Positions 1 to 7,538 of a stretch of DNA of 20,844 nt are shown piece by piece (within the stretch, counting starts at the first letter, position 1; the number at the start of each line of letters is the position of its first letter). Made by a program: the position numbers and the translations under genes. This DNA comes from a virus: positions 1-20,844 of the IMG/VR virus record IMGVR_UViG_3300010885_045053, one strand, 5' to 3'. The notes beneath the pieces were generated by a model. That model saw only the letters and a program-made list of their open reading frames with translations, searched no databases and was not told the origin of the DNA.

Positions 1-1083
1 GAATCTATTATCAATTTAATATTTGATGAACCTATAAGTTCATACGATCAAGAATGGGTTGAAGAAACCTGCCAATCTTGGATCTTGTGGAAATCTTTAG
101 ATAAATCACTTATTGATACTTTAGAATATGTAAAAACCGTTAAAGTTAATCCAAACAACGTTAAAGAAGTAATTCAAAAGGTTAAAACTCTGATTAATGA
201 AAGAAACAACATCACATTTAATCAAGACTTAGGTAAGAATTTCTTTGAAGCTGCATCTCACATACCTGAAGCAAATTCGAAAATTACTACCTGTCATAAT
301 TGGATTGACCAATATACCGGTGGTTATCGTACAAAATCTCTTGTAATATATGCAGGTGAACAAAACATTGGTAAGTCAATTTGGTTAGCTAATGATGCCG
401 TAAATTATGTTAAAGCCGGTTATGATGTTGCAGTAATTACTGCTGAAATGGCAGACATTGATTTCATTCATCGTATAGGATCGAATTTACTTAGTGTTAA
501 AGTTTCCGAATACGAAAAGCTATCAAAACAACCTAATTTCATTAAAGGTAGATTATCAAATTTGACTAATGGCGTAATTCCACCTGGAAATCTTTTTGTT
601 AAGGAATATCCAACTTCACAAGCAACTGTGCCAGACATTGAAACCTACTTAAAGGAATTAGAAACAGTTAATGGAATAAAATTAAAAGCAATTATTATTG
701 ACTATATCAATATTCTTGCAAATTACAGAAACCCAAATACTGAAAATACCTACATGAAAATCAAACAAATTGCTGAAGATTTAAGAGCAATGGCTGTAAG
801 AAATGATTGGATAGTTATATCAGCAACGCAAATTAATAGAGGTGGTTACGATTCAACTGAAATCTCTCTAGGAAATATTGCAGAATCAGCAGGTCTTTCA
901 CACACCGCCGATATCATTTATGGTATCATTCAAGATTCATCAATGCACATTAGTAATGAGTATTGGTTGAAGCTATTGAAAGTGAGAAATGGATCAGGTA
1001 AAAACAGTCGATGCAGGTACAATATAGATTACTCATATATGAGACTTCTAGAAACTACCGACATCATAAACACATCAATTTAA
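1..1083 (+). CDS. 41: Replicative DNA helicase, T4 gp41/DnaB family (5' end outside window)
   Basis: The reading frame is open from base 1, so the TTG at 85 is not the start; the window holds the last 360 codons of a longer gene. This is the RecA-fold motor domain of a hexameric 5'-3' helicase that unwinds the phage replication fork with the primase. A Walker A motif GEQNIGKS lies at 355-378, followed by the strand carrying the catalytic glutamate (ITAEMAD). The Walker B strand IIIDYINI starts at 691, and the SATQINRGG segment with its conserved Gln follows around 820. The C-terminal KLLKVRNGSGK segment, which carries the arginine-finger-like region, is present. The N-terminal domain that contacts primase is missing only because of the window edge. 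The next gene begins 1 base after the stop, so it is the head of a tight operon. The family call is firm; orthology to gp41 rather than another phage DnaB rests on the gp47/gp46 neighbours. Confidence 0.9.
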   Translation, partial: ESIINLIFDEPISSYDQEWVEETCQSWILWKSLDKSLIDTLEYVKTVKVNPNNVKEVIQKVKTLINERNNITFNQDLGKNFFEAASHIPEANSKITTCHNWIDQYTGGYRTKSLVIYAGEQNIGKSIWLANDAVNYVKAGYDVAVITAEMADIDFIHRIGSNLLSVKVSEYEKLSKQPNFIKGRLSNLTNGVIPPGNLFVKEYPTSQATVPDIETYLKELETVNGIKLKAIIIDYINILANYRNPNTENTYMKIKQIAEDLRAMAVRNDWIVISATQINRGGYDSTEISLGNIAESAGLSHTADIIYGIIQDSSMHISNEYWLKLLKVRNGSGKNSRCRYNIDYSYMRLLETTDIINTSI

Positions 1084-1084
1084 T

Positions 1085-1555
1085 ATGGTAAATCCAGAAG
1101 AAGTAGTTCCGGATGAATTTGAAAATGACGGTCACAAAAAAGACAAGATATTTGATAATTCATACGATGAAATAGAGATTGATACTTCAGAAATCAATTT
1201 TGCAGTAGATCCAGCATATCAACCTAAAACTTACGAATACACTATCGATGAGAAAATGATTCTCGAAAAGGTAGAAGAAGTTTTATCAGAAGAAACTAAG
1301 TTTTCAAAGTTTCAAACGCCAGATGAAGCAGGAAATTACAGAAAAATGCACAAAAGTGACATAAATGAAATTTATCTTTATGTTACCACTAAATTGCCAA
1401 AAGAACCTCGAATAGAAATATTTTCAATTGTATCTTCAATGTTTGATATAAATTCAGAGAAATTTTATGATTCATTATCTAATTCATTTAAGACTGAATT
1501 AATAACTGAACTAAGAGGTAGAGGTTATTTAAAGGATAGAAACACATTATTTTAG
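1085..1555 (+). CDS. Small acidic protein, possible gp33-like late transcription co-activator
   Basis: 156 residues. The first ~50 are acidic and probably disordered; residues ~55-150 look helical. The last third (helix, short turn, helix with LITELRGRGYL, then the terminal KDRNTLF) resembles the end of T4-type gp33 proteins as I remember them, where a helix is followed by a short tail containing NTL and hydrophobic residues that touch the sliding clamp. gp33 bridges the host RNA polymerase beta-flap and the clamp during late transcription. The gene sits 1 base after gp41 and 3 bases before gp47, in a replication operon, which is a plausible place for a replication-coupled transcription factor. 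The similarity is short and remembered, not computed. The protein is also longer than T4 gp33 (about 112 residues), so a plain hypothetical protein is the alternative. Confidence 0.4.
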   Translation: MVNPEEVVPDEFENDGHKKDKIFDNSYDEIEIDTSEINFAVDPAYQPKTYEYTIDEKMILEKVEEVLSEETKFSKFQTPDEAGNYRKMHKSDINEIYLYVTTKLPKEPRIEIFSIVSSMFDINSEKFYDSLSNSFKTELITELRGRGYLKDRNTLF

Positions 1556-1558
1556 AAT

Positions 1559-2650
1559 ATGGAGATTAAAGCTAAAAGAGCATTTATTATATCCGATACT
1601 CATTTAGGAGCTCGTTCGAATTCTGTTGAGTGGTTAGAAGTAATGCGAGATTGGTTCTATTCTGATTTTTTACCAAGAGTAGAAAGAGAATATCGACCAG
1701 GTGATATACTTATTCATTGTGGTGATGTTTTTGACAACCGACAATCGGTTAACTTATTAGTACTTCATGAAGGCATTAGATTATTTGAAGAATTTTCAAG
1801 AATCTTTGTTGATGGAGTATATGTTATTGCCGGTAATCATGACGTAATGAGAAAAACTACGAATGATGTCTCTTCATTAGATTCTTTAAAATATATTCCT
1901 AGAATCAATATTATCAAAGAACCTGTAATTGCAGAAATTGGTGAAGTTAAAGCACTTTTTATGCCATGGAGAACTAATGACGAAGAAGAACGAGAATGCA
2001 TCAAAGCTCATAATGTTCATGAATTGCAATATCTATTCTGTCATACAAACATTAGAAATTTAAAGTTTGATAACAATCGAGATGTAGAAGAAGGCTTAAA
2101 TATTTCTGAACTGAACGATTTTAAGAGAGTGTATTCTGGACATATTCATTGGGGTCAATCTAGAAGAAACGTCACTATGGTTGGTAATCCATATCAAATG
2201 ACTCGTTCTGATGCCGGAAACAAAAAAGGATTTTATATCTTAGATTTTGAAAAGGCTGAAGAAACTTTCTACGAAAACGAATACTCACCTAAATTCGTAA
2301 GAGTATATTTGAATAAATTCTTAGATAAAACTACTAAAGAACTTGAAGATATATGCAGAAATAATCGAGTAGATTTATATGTACCTTCAAGTTTCTTAAT
2401 CAAATATCAAATCAATCCTATTATTGACATTTTAAGCTTAATAACTAAAAAGCTTGAAGTAATTCCGTTTGAAGATGATTTGTCTTCTGATGTTGATTTA
2501 TCAGACGACATTGAACAATCATATAACATTTACGGTTTATGCGAACGATATGTGAAAAATATATCTACATTAGATGATAGCACAAAAGAACGAGTTTTGA
2601 CAAAAATCAATTCTCTGTACACAAATGTAATAAAAGAAACACGAGACTAA
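1559..2650 (+). CDS. 47: Recombination endonuclease subunit gp47 (Mre11/SbcD-like)
   Basis: 363 residues, close to T4 gp47. It is a metallophosphoesterase nuclease that pairs with gp46 to resect double-strand ends for recombination-dependent replication. The metal-binding motifs appear in order: SDTHLG (D13, H15), CGDVFDNR (D56), AGNHD (N93, H94), a histidine in FCHTNI near residue 160, and SGHIHWG near 195. The region after ~240 is the part that normally forms the capping domain and the segment binding the ATPase. The start ATG follows the previous stop by 3 bases. The stop TAA shares a base with the ATG of gp46 (TAATG), implying translational coupling of the two subunits. All catalytic residues expected for an active nuclease can be seen. 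Confidence 0.95.
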   Translation: MEIKAKRAFIISDTHLGARSNSVEWLEVMRDWFYSDFLPRVEREYRPGDILIHCGDVFDNRQSVNLLVLHEGIRLFEEFSRIFVDGVYVIAGNHDVMRKTTNDVSSLDSLKYIPRINIIKEPVIAEIGEVKALFMPWRTNDEEERECIKAHNVHELQYLFCHTNIRNLKFDNNRDVEEGLNISELNDFKRVYSGHIHWGQSRRNVTMVGNPYQMTRSDAGNKKGFYILDFEKAEETFYENEYSPKFVRVYLNKFLDKTTKELEDICRNNRVDLYVPSSFLIKYQINPIIDILSLITKKLEVIPFEDDLSSDVDLSDDIEQSYNIYGLCERYVKNISTLDDSTKERVLTKINSLYTNVIKETRD

Positions 2651-4320
2651 TGAGAATCGAATCAATTTCATTTAAGAATTTCAATTCATATGGCAACCAA
2701 TTACAGCATATTGAATTTGCAGAAACTAGAGGAGATTTATATCTTCTTTTAGGTGGTAATGGCCATGGAAAATCGACAATAGCCGAAGTAATTACTTTTG
2801 CTCTTTATGGCAGAATTGAAAAGAAAAACAAATCAGATTTACCTAATCGAATCAACAAAAACCTTTGGTGTAAGATTGTGGTTCGTTGTAAAAATAAAAA
2901 AGTAGAAATAAGTAGAGGAGTTGCTCCAGGTTTATTTGAAGTACTTATTGATGGCTTACCGTATGAAACTGCAGGTAATTCAAATGTACAAGATTATTTA
3001 GAATTCGAGATGTTTGACATACCATATCAGGTCTTTAAAAATATTATTGTATTGTCCATTAACGATTTTAGATCGTTCCTTACGATGTCTCCTGGAGACA
3101 AGAGAAACATTATAGATAGGCTTTTTGGTTTCACATTGATTAATCAAATGAAGGATTCAGTAAGAAATGAACGCAAAGAAATCCGAGAGCAAGTAAAAAC
3201 TCTACAAGATGAATTAGGAGTTATTGAAGAAGGAATTGAATCTATCAATCAAAAAATTAAAAACTTAGAAGAAACTAAGAAAGAAGATAAAACTAAATTA
3301 GCACAAGAGTTTAAGGATAAAATAGTTGAATTAATTGAATCTATAAAGAAAATTGAAGAAAATCTTGCAAAGTTAAAGGCAGCTGAAAAAAGTATTTCAA
3401 AAGTATTTGACGAAAAGAAAACCGAATTCGGTGCTTTAGGGTATGAATTAAAATCCATCGACGAAAAGATAACACTATACGAAAATTCTCAATGTCCTAC
3501 TTGCGGTTCATCTTTTGATACTGCCGATCACATTCATACACAAGAACTTTTATGTGAAAGTAAAAAGACTAAGAAAGATGAATTTGATATTTTAAAAGCC
3601 GAACTTACTGAAAGTAAAACTAAAATAGATTCAGTAAAAGAGAAAGTAAAAGAAATGGATTCTAGTATGACTAGAATTGGTATGTTAGTTAATCAATATA
3701 AACGAGAAGTAGAAAAGGCAGTAACTGAAAGTAAAGAACTTGATTCTGAATATCTTCAACAGTTGGTAATAGAAAATGTTACAAAAAGAGAAGACAAAAG
3801 GAAAACCCACTCTACTAAATCAATGGAAGATAATTTCCTAGAAACAGTAGAAGCTGTACTTGGTGAAGATGGTGTTAAGAATTTAGCAATGAAAACTATC
3901 CTGCCTTCATTAAATCAAAACATCTCTAATATGAGTAAACAAATGCACTTGCCTTATTCAGTTAAATTTAATGACAAATTTGATTGTGTAATAAATGCAT
4001 TAGGAGAAGAAATCAACCCTCGAAGTATGTCAACCGGTGAAAGGAAGAAAGCTGATTTTATTATCATTATTGCTTTACTTAAAATCCTTAAGATTCGATA
4101 TCCTTCACTAAATATTCTTTTCTTAGATGAAATTTTCTCTTCAGTGGATTCTGCCGGAGTGTATGAGATTGTTAAAATTCTAAACGAAGTCTCTAAAGAA
4201 AACAACCTAAACACATGGGTAATTAATCACACTGAATTACCTATGGAGCTTTTTGATAAAAAAGTAGAAGCTATTAAAGAAGGTGGATTCTCTAAATTGA
4301 TAATCGAAAACATCACATAA
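2650..4320 (+). CDS. 46: Recombination endonuclease subunit gp46 (Rad50/SbcC-like ATPase)
   Basis: 556 residues, similar to T4 gp46. It is an SMC-type ATPase that tethers and opens DNA ends for gp47. Visible in order: an N-terminal strand block (RIESISFKNFNSYG); Walker A GGNGHGKST at residues 35-43; a long Lys/Glu coiled coil from ~170; a zinc-hook CPTC at 282-285; the returning coil to ~390; the ABC signature MSTGERKK starting at 460; Walker B ILFLDE at 489-494; and the H-loop histidine H527. The coiled coil is short compared with cellular Rad50, as in other phages. It overlaps gp47 by one base. A late-promoter-like box starts 9 bases after the stop, so this is probably the end of the early/middle operon. 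No hairpin terminator is visible after it. Confidence 0.95.
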   Translation: MRIESISFKNFNSYGNQLQHIEFAETRGDLYLLLGGNGHGKSTIAEVITFALYGRIEKKNKSDLPNRINKNLWCKIVVRCKNKKVEISRGVAPGLFEVLIDGLPYETAGNSNVQDYLEFEMFDIPYQVFKNIIVLSINDFRSFLTMSPGDKRNIIDRLFGFTLINQMKDSVRNERKEIREQVKTLQDELGVIEEGIESINQKIKNLEETKKEDKTKLAQEFKDKIVELIESIKKIEENLAKLKAAEKSISKVFDEKKTEFGALGYELKSIDEKITLYENSQCPTCGSSFDTADHIHTQELLCESKKTKKDEFDILKAELTESKTKIDSVKEKVKEMDSSMTRIGMLVNQYKREVEKAVTESKELDSEYLQQLVIENVTKREDKRKTHSTKSMEDNFLETVEAVLGEDGVKNLAMKTILPSLNQNISNMSKQMHLPYSVKFNDKFDCVINALGEEINPRSMSTGERKKADFIIIIALLKILKIRYPSLNILFLDEIFSSVDSAGVYEIVKILNEVSKENNLNTWVINHTELPMELFDKKVEAIKEGGFSKLIIENIT

Positions 4321-4328
4321 GTTTAGAG

Positions 4329-4342
4329 GATATATACTAAAA
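4329..4342 (+). promoter_or_regulatory. Late-promoter-like box GATATATACTAAAA
   Basis: The sequence is GATATATACTAAAA, 26 bases (first base to first base) before the GTG of the gp15-like gene. It is one of six copies of a RATATATAnnWAAA motif that occur only just upstream of structural genes in this window. T4 late promoters consist of a TATAAATA -10 box read by gp55, and this looks like the local equivalent. It separates the replication operon from the late region. Confidence 0.65.
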
Positions 4343-4354
4343 TAAGTTAAATTA

Positions 4355-5557
4355 GTGTCAGCATACGATTTACATTTTAATAAAGATAACGTTGCATTAC
4401 GTAACATTTTAGTAGGAAGCTTAGCTACCTTAGCAGATCATATAGGGTGGAATAATCAAATTGGAACCTCAATAGAACAAAAATTACCTATTAGGGTTCC
4501 TTTTTATTTTAGTACTACCGGTTCAGAACGTTACCTTAATGATAACTTCCTTAATAACCTAGATTTCGATCCTGAACTTTTACAGGCAGAAGCATTCTAT
4601 AATCAAATCCCTAGAGGAATTGTAGATTTTAGTTCATTTTCAATAGAAACTCAGGCTATAACTAATAAATATGTTAGGATGGACCATATAGTTCAAGAAG
4701 ATAATGGAACTCTAAATCAATATAACTCAGAAGCCTTTATGGTTCCTATTTTGATGTCACTGAAAATTGAAATTTACTTAGATTCGATTTTAGATCAGCT
4801 TAAATGTTCAGAATCAATTATTAGAACTTTTTATAAAGCAAAATCTTATAATGTAGATATTGGCTACACTAGAATTCCATGTTTGATGTTATTTCCTGAT
4901 GAATTTACTCAAGAAAGATCTGTCGAATTTTCGTTTACGGACAAAAAGGAATTCAAAGTTACTTTTGATATTGACATCAAATCATATATTCCAGTATTTA
5001 AAGATGGAACTACTATCTTTGCCGGTAATAATATGGGTAATATTCAATCTAATATTTTAGTAACAAATGGTGGTATAAATGGATCTACTTCAATGACTAC
5101 TAACGATCCAGGACCAAGAATAGAAACTAATGCATTGCCAGTAGGTGGTACTGAAATTGGTGAAATGGGTGGTATAAACTCAAATCCTCTTACTAATAGT
5201 TATATCGGTCAATCAGGATATAATTGGAAAGGCTCTTGGTCAGCTGGTGCTACATATTCTGCTAGTACTACAATTCCAATAGGAACACCAACTCCTAATG
5301 AATTACCTACTCCTGGTGCTACTGTAGGAACTGGCACTGATGTTTCAGTGATTGTAGGAGATTTAGTAATATACGAAGGAGTTTCATATAATTGTATATT
5401 AGATATAATAGATCCGGTAATTGCATCATTACCTCCTTCACAAAATCCTACCTGTTGGAAAGTTTATGTTGCTCCAGCAACTCCATATAATCGACCATTC
5501 CCAGAAACACCACCATGGCCTACTGGTATGAATCCATCAACAATACCTGGTTCATAA
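4355..5557 (+). CDS. 15: Putative gp15-like tail completion/sheath stabiliser with C-terminal carbohydrate-binding-like extension
   Basis: 400 residues with a GTG start, placed just after a late-promoter box. Residues ~1-225 match T4 gp15 in layout: a helical start, then KLPIRVPFYF (T4 has FIRVPITY), IPRGIVDFSSF (T4 LPRINLHLVDFSY), YNSEAFMVPILMSLKIEIYLD, and a closing beta region with VTFDIDIKSYIPVF. gp15 forms the ring that caps the contracted tail and docks it to the neck. Residues ~230-285 are a Gly/Asn/Thr/Pro linker. Residues ~291-371 run from WKGSWSAGATYS through GDLVIYEGVSYNCI to CWKVY, the pattern of the CBM5/12-like carbohydrate-binding module often found on phage tail proteins. The end is Pro-rich. 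T4 gp15 is ~270 residues, so the module accounts for most of the extra length. Similarities are by eye. Another neck or tail protein is possible. Confidence 0.55.
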   Translation: MSAYDLHFNKDNVALRNILVGSLATLADHIGWNNQIGTSIEQKLPIRVPFYFSTTGSERYLNDNFLNNLDFDPELLQAEAFYNQIPRGIVDFSSFSIETQAITNKYVRMDHIVQEDNGTLNQYNSEAFMVPILMSLKIEIYLDSILDQLKCSESIIRTFYKAKSYNVDIGYTRIPCLMLFPDEFTQERSVEFSFTDKKEFKVTFDIDIKSYIPVFKDGTTIFAGNNMGNIQSNILVTNGGINGSTSMTTNDPGPRIETNALPVGGTEIGEMGGINSNPLTNSYIGQSGYNWKGSWSAGATYSASTTIPIGTPTPNELPTPGATVGTGTDVSVIVGDLVIYEGVSYNCILDIIDPVIASLPPSQNPTCWKVYVAPATPYNRPFPETPPWPTGMNPSTIPGS

Positions 5558-5564
5558 TAACTAA

Positions 5565-5578
5565 GATATATAAATAAA
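5565..5578 (+). promoter_or_regulatory. Late-promoter-like box GATATATAAATAAA
   Basis: A copy of the RATATATAnnWAAA motif lies in the 35-base gap after the gp15-like gene, 28 bases before the ATG at 5593. It also contains TATAAATA, the T4 late-promoter core, exactly. It probably drives the run of internal-protein genes that follows. Confidence 0.7.
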
Positions 5579-5592
5579 AATTTAGTCTATCA

Positions 5593-6831
5593 ATGTCAAA
5601 AATTAAATCATACGAGCAATTCGTAAATGAGAACTTATTCGGTCAATATTCATATTACGGAGCAGGTTCTTTATTTCCTATTGTTCAAAAACTAGCATCT
5701 GAAGGAAAAAATCCAGAACAGATATACCTTTTCTTGACTACAATTGGAGTTGATGAAGAGAGAAAAATAAATGTACTTAAAAAAGTATTTTTAAACGAAT
5801 CAATAGATGTTGATTCATTAACCGAAGCTTCTAGAAGCAAATTTAAAGGAAAAACCGCACATGATTTATACACTCAATTGAATGGAAAATCAGCAGAGGT
5901 TTTCATTAAAAACGAATGGTATAGTGTTGATCCGAAAGAATTAAAGGCAGAGAAAGGAACTTCTTTCACTGGATATACTCATGATGGTTCTGATTATGAA
6001 TTTGATGTTAGTGACATTGATTTTATACAAGAATCAGTAAATGAAGGTAATGCTTTTGCTGATAAACATGCAAAGGTTATTGTTAACGATGAATGGGTAG
6101 ATCCAGAAGATTTTAAAACTTCATGGGATATTACAAAATTCCGAGAATACGTTGATAATAAATTAGACCAATATAATAGTGAAGAACTTAAAAATAACGT
6201 AAAGTTCGATAATAGTAAAGGAGATGTTTTGATAGCAATCGAGAAATTATTACAGGCTAAATTTGGTTCTAAATTTCCATTCTTAAATGAAGGTGGTCTT
6301 TATGAAGAAGATGACATCCTTAAAGCTGATACAAAAGATTTAGCAAAAGGAATTTCTCCAGATAAAGCTAAAGCTGACGATGAAGTAAAAAACGCAATCG
6401 ACAAATTAAAAAATGACGATAAAGAAAAGAAAGATGCTGAAGAAAAACCAGAAGGTGAAGGTTCAGATGATACTGCAAAAATCGATGCTTTAAAAGATGC
6501 TTTAAAAGATGCACAGAAAATGGAAAAAATCAAAAAGATTCTTTCTGAATCAATGGGTTTTGATATGACTGGTCTTGAAGATGAAGTATTAGAATCAGTA
6601 TTAGAATATCATACAGTTCTTGAAAAATTATCCCAAGCAGAGAAAGATAAATTAAAACCAACTGATTTTGTATTTCCTGATAGAAAATCATGGCCAATAC
6701 ATGATGAGAAACATGCAAAAACTGCATTAGTTTGGGCTACATGGCCACAATATGCTGACTTGAAAAAACAAGTAGTTGCATCAGTAATAAAAAGATACCC
6801 TAACCTTAAAGGAGTAGGAGCTGCTAAATAA
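5593..6831 (+). CDS. Putative capsid-internal protein with shared N-terminal targeting motif, 412 aa
   Basis: The product starts MSKIKSYEQFVNE, one of seven N-termini in this window with the pattern M(K)xLxS(F/Y)xxFxxE, which resembles the T4 capsid-targeting sequence; a gp21-type cut would fall after VNE. Further LxE/IxE-like sites occur near residues 76-78 (LTE). Residues ~25-70 are helical. Residues ~100-180 contain two related segments, AEVFIKNEWYSVDPKEL at 101-117 and AKVIVNDEWVDPEDF at 160-174, probably a duplicated small fold. A Lys/Asp/Glu-rich low-complexity stretch covers ~245-310, with a twice-repeated ALKDALKDA. The C-terminus (~350-412) is a basic, helical, tryptophan-containing region. 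No enzyme motif was recognised. A late box lies just upstream, and the next gene starts 1 base after the stop. Confidence 0.8.
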   Translation: MSKIKSYEQFVNENLFGQYSYYGAGSLFPIVQKLASEGKNPEQIYLFLTTIGVDEERKINVLKKVFLNESIDVDSLTEASRSKFKGKTAHDLYTQLNGKSAEVFIKNEWYSVDPKELKAEKGTSFTGYTHDGSDYEFDVSDIDFIQESVNEGNAFADKHAKVIVNDEWVDPEDFKTSWDITKFREYVDNKLDQYNSEELKNNVKFDNSKGDVLIAIEKLLQAKFGSKFPFLNEGGLYEEDDILKADTKDLAKGISPDKAKADDEVKNAIDKLKNDDKEKKDAEEKPEGEGSDDTAKIDALKDALKDAQKMEKIKKILSESMGFDMTGLEDEVLESVLEYHTVLEKLSQAEKDKLKPTDFVFPDRKSWPIHDEKHAKTALVWATWPQYADLKKQVVASVIKRYPNLKGVGAAK

Positions 6832-6832
6832 T

Positions 6833-7510
6833 ATGAAAAATTTACAAACATACGAAGATTTCATTTTAGAGTCTTTAGTTCTTGAAGCTACTCAAAAAGA
6901 TGTACAAAGAATTCAAGATATTGTTACTAAATCTAAGGGTGATGAGGCTAAAATGTTAATGTTAGCTAACACAATGTGTAAGTTAATTACCGACAAAAAC
7001 AAAGCATTCGATAGAGGTGTTGCAGCTGACCAAATTTTAGGCAAAGACCATGCAGTAACAAAAGTATTTTTTGATAGAGCTGCCGGATTAGGAATGGATG
7101 TTGATAAATCAATGAATTCTGTACATGTTTTACCTGGTTCAAAAAGACCTTCTTCTGAACAATTCAAAACTACTAGACAATTTACTAGTGGTTATAGAGG
7201 CGGTGGTTGTGCTATTTTACCTTGTGGTAGTTTAAATCTTACTACTGGTGAAAACAAGTACTTTAATGTAAAAACTAACGGCGCTTCAACTATTGAGGTT
7301 TGGAAAACTAACGGAGATGAAAAATACCGAGCAGTAATTACCTCAGGTTCTACTCCATTATGGCAAATAGGAACTCAAGGACATTTCAGTCACGATCAAA
7401 CAGGTAAAGGATTATTTACTGGTACGATGGTCGATTATATCGAATCTGCACACATGGAAGAATTAATACCACTTTATGGTAAATCTATTACATGTGCTGT
7501 GTATAAATAA
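6833..7510 (+). CDS. Putative capsid-internal protein with shared N-terminal targeting motif, 225 aa
   Basis: The product starts MKNLQTYEDFILE followed by SLVLEA, the shared motif with a possible processing site after ILE and a second after VLE. The rest (to residue ~100) is helical, including KVFFDRAAGLGMDVDKS. The region from ~120 is Gly/Thr-rich and looks mostly beta (GGGCAILPCGSLNL, VWKTNGDEKYRAVITSGS). Two close cysteines (GGCAILPCG) and a further one near the end could bind metal or form a disulphide, but no family was recognised. The first 17 bases of the gene are identical to those of the gene at 16067, although the bodies are unrelated. The ATG lies 2 bases after the upstream stop. 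Confidence 0.78.
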   Translation: MKNLQTYEDFILESLVLEATQKDVQRIQDIVTKSKGDEAKMLMLANTMCKLITDKNKAFDRGVAADQILGKDHAVTKVFFDRAAGLGMDVDKSMNSVHVLPGSKRPSSEQFKTTRQFTSGYRGGGCAILPCGSLNLTTGENKYFNVKTNGASTIEVWKTNGDEKYRAVITSGSTPLWQIGTQGHFSHDQTGKGLFTGTMVDYIESAHMEELIPLYGKSITCAVYK

Positions 7511-7538
7511 TAAAATACAAAAAAACCAAATATAAAAC

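Noticed and set aside
85-87. TTG at 85 as start of the helicase gene
   Set aside because: The frame is open to base 1 and the upstream codons read as normal protein, so the gene begins outside the window.
3249-4214. Antisense open frames within gp46
   Set aside because: They are shadows of the coiled-coil and ATPase coding sequence; all strong genes are on the + strand.
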